Origin: Paracoccaceae bacterium
Lineage (GTDB): Bacteria > Pseudomonadota > Alphaproteobacteria > Rhodobacterales > Rhodobacteraceae
Assembly (NCBI GenBank): GCA_029862205.1
Contig: JAOTXT010000013.1
Span: forward strand, 1 to 64,000
Length of the DNA stretch: 64,000 nucleotides
Reading direction: 5' to 3'
This document shows, one piece after another, positions 28,352 through 39,146 of this stretch (position 1 is the first letter of the stretch; every line of letters starts with the position of its first letter). The notes under the pieces were generated by a model. That model saw only the letters and a list, made by a program, of their open reading frames with translations, did no database searches and was not told the origin of the DNA. The position numbers were made by a program, and so were the translations under genes.

Positions 28352-30073
28352 ATGCGTCGCCTTTCCGCCATTCTCGCCGCCGACGTGGTCGGCTACTCGG
28401 CGCTGATGGCCGAAAACGAGGCGGGCACTATGGCGGCTCTGCGTGCGCACCGGGCCGAGGTCTTCGACCCGGAAACTGAGCGCCATGGCGGGCGGATCGT
28501 GAAACTGATGGGCGACGGCGCGCTGGTCGAGTTTCCCTCGGTTGTCGATGCGGTGGAATGCGCGCTGGCGGTTCAGTCCGCTTTGGCCGAACAGGGCGGG
28601 CCGATCAAGCTGCGCATCGGGATCAACCTGGGCGATGTAATCCTGGAAGGCGACGACATCTACGGAGATGGCGTCAATGTCGCCGCGCGGCTTGAGGGAC
28701 TGGCGGCGCCGGGCGGCATTTGCGTCTCGTCCGTCGTTCACGAGAGCATCGGCAACCGGGTCGAGGCCGAATTCACCAATGCGGGAGCGCACGAGGTCAA
28801 GGGCATGCCTCGGCCGATCCGGGTCTGGCGCTGGCCCGCGGAGAGCACGCCGCACCAGGCATCCGAGCCGCTGGCGCTGCCCGAGAAGCCGTCGATCGCC
28901 ATCTTACCCTTCGAGAACATGTCCGCCGATCCAGACCAGGAGTTTTTCGCCGACGGCATCGCCGAGGACATCATCACCGAGCTCTCGAAGTTCCGGTCGC
29001 TGTTCGTCATCGCGCGTAACTCGTCCTTCGCGTTCAAGGGTCAGGCGCTTGATGTCCGGGAGATCGGCAAGCGTTTGGGCGTCCACTATGTGGTCGAGGG
29101 AAGTGTTCGCCGCGCTGGCAACCGGGTGCGGGTCACTGCACAGCTGATCGACGCGGCGGACGACACGCATCTATGGGCCGAGCGCTATGATCGCGGGCTC
29201 GAGGACATCTTCGCGGTTCAGGACGAGGTGACGCAGGCAATCGTGACCACCATCGAGCCACACCTGGCCGACACCGAACGCCAGAGGGCGCGGCGCAAGC
29301 CGCCTGATAGCCTGGGCGCCTGGGAGAACTACCAGCGCGGGCAATGGCATATGTATCAATATACAAGCGACGGAATCTCCCAGGCGATGGAATTTCAGGA
29401 ACGCGCGAGCGAAATCGACGCCGATTTCGCGCCCGCTTATGCGGGGCTGGCGTTCGCGCTCTACTATCATGTCTTGCTTGGGTTCTCGGATGATCGCGAG
29501 CGTGATCTCGATAGGGCCGAGGAGGTGGGTAGGCGCGCGGTATCGCTGGACGCCAGCGATCCCTTTGCCCACGTCGCGTTGGGCCGGACCTATACGATCC
29601 GGGGCGATCACGACACGGCGATCCGCCACTGCGATCGGGCAATCTCGCTGAACCCAAGCTTTTCCGGCGCCCACTTCGGTAGGGCGCATAGCCTGTGGAT
29701 GTCTGGCGACGCCGAGGCAGCAATCGCGTCGAACTCCGAGTCTATCCGGCTGAGCCCACATGACCCGATGCTTTGGGGATTTCTGGCGAGCAGATCCATC
29801 GCCATGACCTTGCTGGGGCGCTATGAAGAGGGCCTCGATTGGGCGAGTCGCGCGCTTGGGCAACCCAATGCTGCGCTCTTTGCCAGCGTGGCCGAACTCG
29901 CGGCGCTCGGATTGTTGGATAGGGCCGGCGAGGCCGCAATTGCGCTCGAGCGGGCCCGCCGCTTCAAGCCGGATGTCACGACCGGGTTCGTCAATCTGGT
30001 GCTGCCAATCACGGACCCGGACTACCACGCACTCTTCATGAGCGGCCTGCGTAAGGCGGGGATGCCCGATTGA
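28352..30073 (+). CDS. Class III adenylate/guanylate cyclase with FlgO-like and TPR domains
   Basis: 573 aa. The N-terminal catalytic domain (residues 1-165) has LSAILAADVVGYSALM, KLMGDGALVEF, IGINLGDVILEGDDIYGDGVNVAARLE and a VCVSS-like end. Then a FlgO-like region (LPFENMSADPDQEFFADGIAEDIITEL, VEGSVRRAGNRVRVTAQLIDA) and tetratricopeptide-like repeats (SLNPSFSGAHFGRAHSLWMSGD). This arrangement is common in Rhizobiales/Rhodobacterales soluble cyclases. The metal-binding aspartates of the first motif are present, so activity is plausible. Its stimulus is unknown. Confidence 0.92.
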   Translation: MRRLSAILAADVVGYSALMAENEAGTMAALRAHRAEVFDPETERHGGRIVKLMGDGALVEFPSVVDAVECALAVQSALAEQGGPIKLRIGINLGDVILEGDDIYGDGVNVAARLEGLAAPGGICVSSVVHESIGNRVEAEFTNAGAHEVKGMPRPIRVWRWPAESTPHQASEPLALPEKPSIAILPFENMSADPDQEFFADGIAEDIITELSKFRSLFVIARNSSFAFKGQALDVREIGKRLGVHYVVEGSVRRAGNRVRVTAQLIDAADDTHLWAERYDRGLEDIFAVQDEVTQAIVTTIEPHLADTERQRARRKPPDSLGAWENYQRGQWHMYQYTSDGISQAMEFQERASEIDADFAPAYAGLAFALYYHVLLGFSDDRERDLDRAEEVGRRAVSLDASDPFAHVALGRTYTIRGDHDTAIRHCDRAISLNPSFSGAHFGRAHSLWMSGDAEAAIASNSESIRLSPHDPMLWGFLASRSIAMTLLGRYEEGLDWASRALGQPNAALFASVAELAALGLLDRAGEAAIALERARRFKPDVTTGFVNLVLPITDPDYHALFMSGLRKAGMPD

Positions 30074-30076
30074 GGG

Positions 30077-30991
30077 CTATGTCTTAGTCGCGACCGCCGG
30101 TGGCGTGTGCTGGCGGCGCGCCGCCACTGCCTCGCGGTGCGAGATATAGGTGACGGCCGCAACCACGATACCGCCGCCGAGGAAAACGTAAGGGTCGAGG
30201 GCCTCGCCGAAGACGGTCATGCCCAAGATTGATGCCCAGACCAGCTGCAGGAAGCTGATCGGCTGAGTCACGGTCAAGGGCGCCGCGGCGAAGGCGCGGG
30301 TCAGCGTGTAGTGGCCCGCCGTGGCGAAGACGGCGGTCAGGCTTAGCCAGGCGACTTCCTCCAATGTCGGCTCGCGCCACTGCATGACGGCGCCCGGAAG
30401 CAGGGCCAGCGTGCAAAATAGCGACAGCATGGCGACGATCAGCGCGGGGCTGAAATCCTTGGTCAGCCCCTTGGCCAGCAGGAACGAGGCGGCAAAAAGC
30501 GGCGCTGCCGCCAACTGGGCCAATTGGCCCGACGAGATCTCCTGAAAACCCGGCCTCAGGACGATCATGGCTCCCAGAAAGCCCACCAACACCGCCGAGA
30601 TGCGTCTCAGATGCAGGCCCTCGCCGAAGAAGACGGCCGCGCCGATGGTCACGAAGATCGGCGCCGTGTAGCCGAGCGCGGTGACCTCGGCGATCGGGAT
30701 CCGCGCCATTGCGTAGAACCACAGCATGACCGCGCCGCCGTGAACCAGGCCGCGCAGCGCGAACCGGCCAAGTTGGGGGGCGGGCAGGCGGGTTCTCAGA
30801 AGTGGCGCGAAGGCCGGAATAACCAGCAGCAGCCCAACCGCGTAACGGATGAAGGCAGCCTCGACCGCCGGGATATCCGAGCCCAGATAGCGCACGATCC
30901 CGGTCACGCAGACGAACAGGATCGATGTCACCACCATCCAACCAATGCCGACCAGCGTGCGGTCGCGGGCAGGGGCGGCGGTCGGGGTCAT
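30077..30991 (-). CDS. DMT superfamily (EamA) transporter
   Basis: 304 aa from MTPTAAPARDRTLVGIGWM, with ten hydrophobic segments in two EamA repeats (FIRYAVGLLLVIPAF; GYTAPIFVTIGAAVFFGEGLHLRRISAVLVGFLGAMIVLRPGF; QPISFLQLVWASILGMTVFGEALD). The MTPTAAP start at 30991 is favoured over an upstream in-frame ATG that falls next to the gyrB terminator. It converges on the cyclase gene and is separated from gyrB by a terminator. Exporter substrate unknown. Confidence 0.9.
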   Translation of the reverse strand: MTPTAAPARDRTLVGIGWMVVTSILFVCVTGIVRYLGSDIPAVEAAFIRYAVGLLLVIPAFAPLLRTRLPAPQLGRFALRGLVHGGAVMLWFYAMARIPIAEVTALGYTAPIFVTIGAAVFFGEGLHLRRISAVLVGFLGAMIVLRPGFQEISSGQLAQLAAAPLFAASFLLAKGLTKDFSPALIVAMLSLFCTLALLPGAVMQWREPTLEEVAWLSLTAVFATAGHYTLTRAFAAAPLTVTQPISFLQLVWASILGMTVFGEALDPYVFLGGGIVVAAVTYISHREAVAARRQHTPPAVATKT

Positions 30992-31005
30992 CTGTTCTGA
31001 TCCGT

Positions 31006-31035
31006 CAAAAAGGCAAAGCCTCCCATGACGGGAGG
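31006..31035 (-). terminator. Rho-independent terminator of gyrB
   Basis: On the minus strand the hairpin CCTCCC (31035-31030)...GGGAGG (31024-31019) with a 5-nt loop is followed by CTTTGCC and a T5 run (31011 to 31007). It sits 60 bp after the gyrB stop and before the DMT start. Confidence 0.75.
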
Positions 31036-31095
31036 TCGAAAGCACATGTCTTCGAGTTAGCTGATCCCGGGTGGGGAACAGGTCCGGTGCGCGGC

Positions 31096-33609
<2,514 letters not shown>

Positions 33610-33709
33610 AAAAAAGTGCCAGAAAAGCTGGGTGATTCGGGTGAAAATGGACTGATTCTGCATGATTTTCTGCGATTTGGCGTCGCGAGGGGCCTGCCCG
33701 GTTGAAATC

Positions 33710-34138
33710 TCAGGATTTGGGCCAAAGAACCAACTGTGTGCAGCGGAAATGCGCCAGCGCGCGGCCAGTCTCCTCGGCACTCACTTTTGCGTCCCAGACC
33801 TGGGTGCGGCGGCCCAAATGCGCCGGCGTGGCGCGACAAAGGATCACGCCCTCGCGCACAGTCGAGACGAAGCTGGTCGAGAGGTCGAGCGTGGTGAACC
33901 CATCCGCCCCGTCAGGCAGCGCCGCCACCGCGCCGTAGCCGCAACAGGTGTCGGCCAGGGCGGTGATGGTACCCGCATGGAGGAAGCCGTTCCAGGCCAT
34001 GTGGCGGCGCGCGACCGCTAGCCGTGCCTCGACCGCTTCGGCCTCCACCCGGTCGAACTGCATCCCCAGATGGCCCGGCAGGTAGTCCGCGCCGCGGGCG
34101 TTCCAGCCTTCCAGGTTTTCCGGAATTTCGATCTTCAT
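33710..34138 (-). CDS. PaaI-type hotdog-fold thioesterase
   Basis: 142 aa. Hotdog thioesterase motif HMAWNGFLHAGTITALADTCCGYGAVAALPDG, then FTTLDLSTSFVSTVREG. Family members cleave acyl- or aryl-CoA. It lies 4 bp after lysE in the ilvE-recF-lysE-thioesterase block, with no obvious functional relation to recF or gyrB. Confidence 0.92.
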   Translation of the reverse strand: MKIEIPENLEGWNARGADYLPGHLGMQFDRVEAEAVEARLAVARRHMAWNGFLHAGTITALADTCCGYGAVAALPDGADGFTTLDLSTSFVSTVREGVILCRATPAHLGRRTQVWDAKVSAEETGRALAHFRCTQLVLWPKS

Positions 34139-34142
34139 GGCA

Positions 34143-34766
34143 TCAGGTTCCCGCGATGGCTACGCCGGCGCCGCAGAGAATGCCGCCCGAGACCTGGTTG
34201 ACCCGGCGCGCGGCGCGGGCGTCGCGCAGCCTCCCACGCGCCTTGGCGGCCACCCAGGCATAGGTCAGGTCCGAGCCGGCACCGATCGGCATCGCCAACG
34301 CGAGGATCGCGACACTGTCCAGCATCGTCAATTGGGTGACGTCGAAGAATCCCGGGAAGAGGGCCATGTAGAAAAGCGCCGCCTTTGGATTCCCGAGATT
34401 AAGCAGGGCACCTGTGAGCGTGGCCCGCCACAAAGGCTCGCGCGGCGGCGCGTCCAGGCCCGCCGCATCGGCGCCGCTCCGATCGAAAAGTAACTTGAGC
34501 CCAATCCAAATTAACCAAGCGGCACCGATATATTTGAGCACCACCAGCAGCCCCGCATGGGTCGCGGCGATCACGCCCAACCCCAGGATCGCCGCAACGA
34601 TCCAGAGCCCGTCGGCGACACTGGCCCCGGCCACCATCGCCGCGCCCGAGCGCAGCCCGAAGGTCGCCGAGCGCGCGGCAATTGCCGCGACCAGCGGGCC
34701 GGGCGAGGCGACCATGACGAAGATCGCCGCGGCGAAGAGCATCAGCTGTTCCGCCGTCACTGTCAT
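34143..34766 (-). CDS. LysE family translocator
   Basis: 207-aa amino-acid-exporter fold with FVMVASPGPLVAAIAARSATFGLRSG at the N-terminus, a central IGAAWLIWIGLKLLF segment and LGNPKAALFYMALFPGF, typical of RhtB/LysE exporters. The ATG overlaps the recF stop by 4 nt (34763-34766). It probably exports an amino acid or derivative across the inner membrane. Confidence 0.92.
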   Translation of the reverse strand: MTVTAEQLMLFAAAIFVMVASPGPLVAAIAARSATFGLRSGAAMVAGASVADGLWIVAAILGLGVIAATHAGLLVVLKYIGAAWLIWIGLKLLFDRSGADAAGLDAPPREPLWRATLTGALLNLGNPKAALFYMALFPGFFDVTQLTMLDSVAILALAMPIGAGSDLTYAWVAAKARGRLRDARAARRVNQVSGGILCGAGVAIAGT

Positions 34767-35935
34767 GCGGTGCTTCCTTCGATCCGCGAGAGGCCGTCCG
34801 CCTCGCTCACGCCCAGGCGCAAGGCATTGCCGGGCAATCCCTCAAACAGCCCGTCGCTGGTTCCCGTCATCCAGGACTGCGCGCCCAGGGCCTCGATCTC
34901 GCCATAGAGCGCGAGGCGGCGATCCTTGTCCAGATGGGCTGCGACCTCGTCCAGCAGCAGGACCGGCGCGGCGCCCGTGGTCTGCGCCAGCGCCCGGGTA
35001 TTGGCGAGGCAGAGCGAGATCAGGAGCGCCTTCTGTTCGCCCGTCGAACAGGCGGATGCCGGCATGGCCTTGGGGGCGTAGGCCGCCTCCAGATCGCTGC
35101 GATGGGCCCCGTCGAGCGAGCGGCCGGCCGCGGCGTCGCGTGGCCGGCCCGCAGCAAGACGCTGTGCCAGGTCAGCAGCTTCTTCGGCCTCCGTCTGATC
35201 CAAGTCGCCGCCCGAGGCCAAGGCTTGCGCAAAACGCGCCTCAGCCTGGCCCAGGATTGCAAGCTCGGCACGCGGGAAGGCGGTCTCCGCCCCGTCTTGA
35301 GCCGAGGAAAGAAGGTCCAGCGCCCTGGCCCGGGCCCGGGCGATCCGGGCGCCACTGCGGGCCATCTGCCCCTCCAGCCCGTCCAGCCAGGCCCGATGCG
35401 AATTGGGGTCCCAACCTGGTTCGCGCAGCAGCCGATTGCGCCCGCGCATCGCTTTCTCGTAAGCTAGCGAGGTCTCCGCGTGATCGGGCTCAAAGCCGAG
35501 CGTCATGCGGTCGAGAAAGCGGCGCCTGTCCGCTGCGGGCCCGGTCCACAGCCGGTCCATCGCCGGCGTCAGCCAGACCATGCGCATGACGCGGCCAAGC
35601 GCGGTCTGAGAGGCCGCCTTGCCGTCGATCTCGACCGTCCGGCGCCCGGTACCCTCGGCACTGGTCCCGGTGACGACCTCCGCCTGTCCGTCCGGGCCGG
35701 CGATCCGCGCCTTGACCCGCCAGCCCATCTCGCCGGGTTTGCGGCCGACCTCGGCGATCCCGGCGCGCCTGATCCCGCGCCCGGGCACCAGCATCGAGAG
35801 CGCCTCGAGGATATTCGTTTTGCCCGCGCCGTTCGGCCCGTAGAGCGCGACCGAGGCGCCGCCGGTCTCGATCGTGCACAGATCGTAGGAGCGGTACTGT
35901 GCCAGGCTGAGTGTCTCGACGGTCAGCGGCGTCAT
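34763..35935 (-). CDS. recF: DNA replication and repair protein RecF
   Basis: 390 aa SMC-like ATPase acting in gap repair with RecO and RecR. Walker A GPNGAGKT at residues 33-40, the LTPAMDRLWTGPAADRRRFLDRM block, a signature STGEQKALLISLCLANTR and Walker B PVLLLDEVAAHLD. The ATG at 35935 (MTPLTVETLSLAQYRSY) matches family length; the longer frame upstream has no support. dnaA and dnaN, which often precede it, are absent; an aminotransferase gene is there instead. Confidence 0.96.
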   Translation of the reverse strand: MTPLTVETLSLAQYRSYDLCTIETGGASVALYGPNGAGKTNILEALSMLVPGRGIRRAGIAEVGRKPGEMGWRVKARIAGPDGQAEVVTGTSAEGTGRRTVEIDGKAASQTALGRVMRMVWLTPAMDRLWTGPAADRRRFLDRMTLGFEPDHAETSLAYEKAMRGRNRLLREPGWDPNSHRAWLDGLEGQMARSGARIARARARALDLLSSAQDGAETAFPRAELAILGQAEARFAQALASGGDLDQTEAEEAADLAQRLAAGRPRDAAAGRSLDGAHRSDLEAAYAPKAMPASACSTGEQKALLISLCLANTRALAQTTGAAPVLLLDEVAAHLDKDRRLALYGEIEALGAQSWMTGTSDGLFEGLPGNALRLGVSEADGLSRIEGSTA

Positions 35936-35972
35936 GATGCGTCGGCGCTCGACAACGGCCGTGACTGCCCTG

Positions 35973-36839
35973 TCATCGGCTATGGGCGAAGTCCCAATAA
36001 AGCTCGCGCGCCCGCCTGGCCATGGGCCCGTATTGCAGATGGCGGTCCTCGAGCTGGATGATCGGTAGCACCTTGATCGCGTTGCCGGTGGCGAAGATCT
36101 CATCCGCCTGCTCGAAATCCTCGAGCGTCAGGGTCGTCTCGTTTACCGTCACGCCATCCGCGCGCAGAAGTTTGATGACCCGCTGACGGGTTATGCCGTT
36201 TAGGAAACAGCCCGTGGGGATAGGCGTGAAGACCTCGCCGTCACGCGCCATGAAAATGTTGGAGGTCGCGGTCTCGGCCACATTGCCCAGCATGTCCTGG
36301 ACGATGGCATTGGCAAAGCCCCGCGATTGCGCCTCGCGCAGCATCCGGGCGTTGTTGGGGTAAAGGCAGCCGGCCTTCACATCGACCGGCATCACTTCGA
36401 GGGTCGGCCGCCGGTAGCGGGTCTTGCCGACCGAGAAACCCTGCTCGGGCGGCATCGGTTTCTCCTCGAGGCAGAGCGCGAAGGCGGTGGTTTCCGGGTT
36501 CGGCGGGATCATGTAGTTCAGCCCGCCCCGCGCCCAGATCATCGGGCGGACGTAGATAGCTGAATCCGGCGCGAATTTCTTCACGCCTTCGCGCGCCAGC
36601 CCGGTGATCTCTTCGTCGCTCATCGTCGGCGCGAGCCCCATGCGCCGGGCGGACTCGTTGGTGCGCGCGCAGTGCAGGTCCAGATCCGGCGTCACCCCTT
36701 CAAAGGCCCGCGCGCCGTCGAAGACCAGCGAGCCGAGCCAGGCGCCGTGATCGGCCGCGCCGAGGATCGGGGTGTTCCCCTCGTGCCAATCACCCTCGTA
36801 ATATGTCCAGATCTGCGGGGCCATCCGTGCCGTCTCCAT
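35973..36839 (-). CDS. Class IV aminotransferase (branched-chain amino acid aminotransferase)
   Basis: PLP enzyme of about 288 aa. Motifs: WLGSLVFDGARAFEGV, IYVRPMIWARGG, VDVKAGCLYPNNARMLREAQSRGFANAIVQD with the expected lysine, ETATSNIFMARDG and PTGCFLNGITRQRVI. It transfers amino groups between branched-chain amino acids and 2-oxoglutarate, or may be a D-amino-acid relative. Start METARMAPQI (36839) has GGGGAG 4 nt upstream; an ATG five codons on is also possible. First gene of the minus-strand block leading into recF. Confidence 0.88.
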   Translation of the reverse strand: METARMAPQIWTYYEGDWHEGNTPILGAADHGAWLGSLVFDGARAFEGVTPDLDLHCARTNESARRMGLAPTMSDEEITGLAREGVKKFAPDSAIYVRPMIWARGGLNYMIPPNPETTAFALCLEEKPMPPEQGFSVGKTRYRRPTLEVMPVDVKAGCLYPNNARMLREAQSRGFANAIVQDMLGNVAETATSNIFMARDGEVFTPIPTGCFLNGITRQRVIKLLRADGVTVNETTLTLEDFEQADEIFATGNAIKVLPIIQLEDRHLQYGPMARRARELYWDFAHSR

Positions 36840-36938
36840 TTGACTCCCCGCAGACACTGCGCCAAGCGCTTGCCCAACTCAAGTGCCCCTTCGAGTGCTG
36901 GGTCGCGTGCTGGCAGGATCGAATTCTAGGAGGATCAC

Positions 36939-37757
36939 ATGCCGCATCATGCCATCGATGCCGAAAACGGCCTGTTCTATCTGCACACCGAGCCGGTCCG
37001 GCCAGGCGCGCCGACCTTCGTTTTCGTCAATGCGCTGACCGGATCGACCGGCCATTGGGAGGCGGTGATCGCGCCCATGCTGCGGGACGAGGGGTTCGGC
37101 ACACTGAGCTATAATTTCCGGGGACAAACTGACAGCACCTTCGCTCCAGGCACGGAGCTGACCCCGGCGCTGATCGTCAACGATCTGCGTCATCTGTTGG
37201 CCGGACTGGGTCCGCGAAAGCCTCTCTTGGTTGGTCTTTCGATCGGCGGGCTCTTCGCCGCCCATGCCATCTTGGCCGGCAGCCCTGCCGCCGGGCTGGT
37301 TCTGTTGAACACGCTGCGCGAGATCGGGCCCAGGATCGCCTGGATCAACGATGCCCTGCCCAAGATCGCTGCGGCCGGTGGCGTGCAGATGTTCATGGAC
37401 GCCACCTTCCCGCTGATCGTGAACCAGAATTTCGCCGCGAAGATGCGGCCGAATTTCCTGAAGGGCGGGTATCAGCCGATGGACCCGGACCACCCGCATC
37501 TGAACTTGATGACCAATGCGGCTTCGGCCGATTGGGCGGTCGATTGGTCTGAGCTTTCCCTTCCGGTGCTCAACATCACCGGCATGCAGGACCGGGTGTT
37601 CTACGACGCGGAGGTGGTCGACCGGCTTTATGCGACGCTGCCCGATGCGAGGCGCGAGGATTGGGCAGATTGCGGTCATCTGATCCCGCTCGAGCATCCC
37701 GAAAGTCTGGCCGAAAGCCTGATCAGTTTCGGGACCGAAATCGAGGCCAGCGTATGA
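36939..37757 (+). CDS. Alpha/beta hydrolase fold protein
   Basis: 272 aa. Nucleophile elbow GLSIGG (Ser in LLVGLSIGGLFAAH), oxyanion region VFVNALTGSTGHWEAV, a late Asp (TGMQDRVFYDAE) and a catalytic His (ADCGHLIPLEHPE). GGAGGA precedes the ATG at 36939. Substrate unknown: esterase, lactonase or similar. Its stop overlaps the downstream DMT transporter start. Confidence 0.9.
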   Translation: MPHHAIDAENGLFYLHTEPVRPGAPTFVFVNALTGSTGHWEAVIAPMLRDEGFGTLSYNFRGQTDSTFAPGTELTPALIVNDLRHLLAGLGPRKPLLVGLSIGGLFAAHAILAGSPAAGLVLLNTLREIGPRIAWINDALPKIAAAGGVQMFMDATFPLIVNQNFAAKMRPNFLKGGYQPMDPDHPHLNLMTNAASADWAVDWSELSLPVLNITGMQDRVFYDAEVVDRLYATLPDARREDWADCGHLIPLEHPESLAESLISFGTEIEASV

Positions 37758-38713
37758 CGATCTCGCCCCGCTGGGCTTATCTGGCGGTTTTCATCGGAGT
37801 GGTGGGCCACGCCTCGTCCGAGTTCTTCGCCGTGCTGACCGGTGTGTTCGGCCCGGAGGTCTCGGTCTGGCGGTTCACCATCGGCGGCCTGGGCCTGATC
37901 CTTTGGGCCCTGGCGCGCGCCGATAGCCGCGACCTGATCACGCCGCTGGCCGACGGCGGCTGGCGGCTGGCGGCACTGACCTTCGTCGGCGTCACGCTGC
38001 CCTATCTCGCGTTCCACTGGTCGCTCGACTATGCCAGCATCATCCAGATCGCGACCTTCATCACCACCATGCCGATCTGGGTGGGGCTGACCAATCTGTG
38101 GGTGAACAAGCAGCCCTTCACAACGGTGAAGACTGTCACTGGAGCCATGGCGATGGCTGGGATCGTGCTGCTCTTGACCGATGGCGCGCTCGAGCTTTTG
38201 GAGGGTGACGGCAGCTCGCTGATCGGGATCGGTCTGGTGACCCTTTGCGCGGTGCTGGGTTCGGCCTATGCGGTGATGATCAAGCCGGTGGTCAACAAGC
38301 ATGGGGCGCTGCGGACCACGGCGGTCACCATGACCATGGGCGGCGTCGGGTTGTGGCTGACCGTGGGGGGGGCCTTCGGCGTTTGGGTCGATCCGGCCAC
38401 GATCTTTAGCCGGCCGGCCTCCGAGATCAGCCTCGGCATCAATCCCGGCTGGTGGCTGCTCGTGCTCGGGCTATGGAACACCACGATCACCCAGCTTTTA
38501 TGGTTTGGCGGACTGGCCGCGGCGCCGGACATTACCCGGGCGAGCTATCTCTTCTTCCTGAAGCCGGTGATCGCGACAGTCTTGGCGATCTTTGTCCTGA
38601 GTCAGCATCCGAGCGCGCTACAGGCGCTGGCGATCCTGGTCGTCGTTGGCTCGGTCTTCGTCGAGATGTTCTGGCCCAGGATCGAGCGTCGGCTCGGGCG
38701 GACGGCGGTTTGA
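37754..38713 (+). CDS. DMT superfamily (EamA) transporter
   Basis: 319 aa with ten hydrophobic segments and two EamA repeats (SEFFAVLTGVFGPEVSVWRFTIGGLGLILWAL; YLFFLKPVIATVLAIFVLSQHPSALQALAILVVVGSVFVEMFW). ATG at 37754 overlaps the hydrolase stop (ATGA), so the two are co-transcribed and coupled. This is the third DMT exporter in the window. Substrate unknown. Confidence 0.9.
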   Translation: MTISPRWAYLAVFIGVVGHASSEFFAVLTGVFGPEVSVWRFTIGGLGLILWALARADSRDLITPLADGGWRLAALTFVGVTLPYLAFHWSLDYASIIQIATFITTMPIWVGLTNLWVNKQPFTTVKTVTGAMAMAGIVLLLTDGALELLEGDGSSLIGIGLVTLCAVLGSAYAVMIKPVVNKHGALRTTAVTMTMGGVGLWLTVGGAFGVWVDPATIFSRPASEISLGINPGWWLLVLGLWNTTITQLLWFGGLAAAPDITRASYLFFLKPVIATVLAIFVLSQHPSALQALAILVVVGSVFVEMFWPRIERRLGRTAV

Positions 38714-38782
38714 ATTCGGGCTAGGCATGGGCTGGCGGCGGCCCTAGCATGACCGGGCAACACCCATTCCGGGAGACGCCCG

Positions 38783-39136
38783 ATGACCGATTTCCGCCTG
38801 CCGCCAAACCCGCCCAGCATGGTGCCCTCGGACCTGGTCGGCGCCGACGCATTCACGACCGACGACCACACGGAAACGATCCACGAGGTCTTTGCCACGC
38901 CGGACAACTCGATCCAGTCAGGCGTCTGGGAATGCGCGCCTTGCCGCGAGGAAATCGCCGCCTACCCGGTGCACGAGATGATGACCGTGATCTCGGGTTC
39001 GGTCACGCTGACCCATCCGGATGGCCGGGCCGAGACCTTCGCCGCCGGCGACACCTTCTTCGTCCCCAAGGGCGCGCCTTGCGTCTGGGAGATCACCGAG
39101 ACCCTGCGCAAATTCTACATGATCGCCGAAGTCTGA
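38783..39136 (+). CDS. Cupin domain protein
   Basis: 117 aa. Cupin beta-barrel with VHEMMTVISGSVTLTHPDG and FAAGDTFFVPKGAPCVWE. A short N-terminal segment (PNPPSMVPSDLVGADAF) precedes the barrel. The canonical histidine cluster of motif 1 is reduced, so metal binding is uncertain. It stands just upstream of the TMADH-like gene, 10 bp apart. Confidence 0.88.
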   Translation: MTDFRLPPNPPSMVPSDLVGADAFTTDDHTETIHEVFATPDNSIQSGVWECAPCREEIAAYPVHEMMTVISGSVTLTHPDGRAETFAAGDTFFVPKGAPCVWEITETLRKFYMIAEV

Positions 39137-39146
39137 ACGCCGCGCC

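Noticed and set aside
31036-31095. Origin of replication near gyrB/recF
   Set aside because: No DnaA-box cluster or AT-rich unwinding region was seen around gyrB or recF, and dnaA/dnaN are absent.
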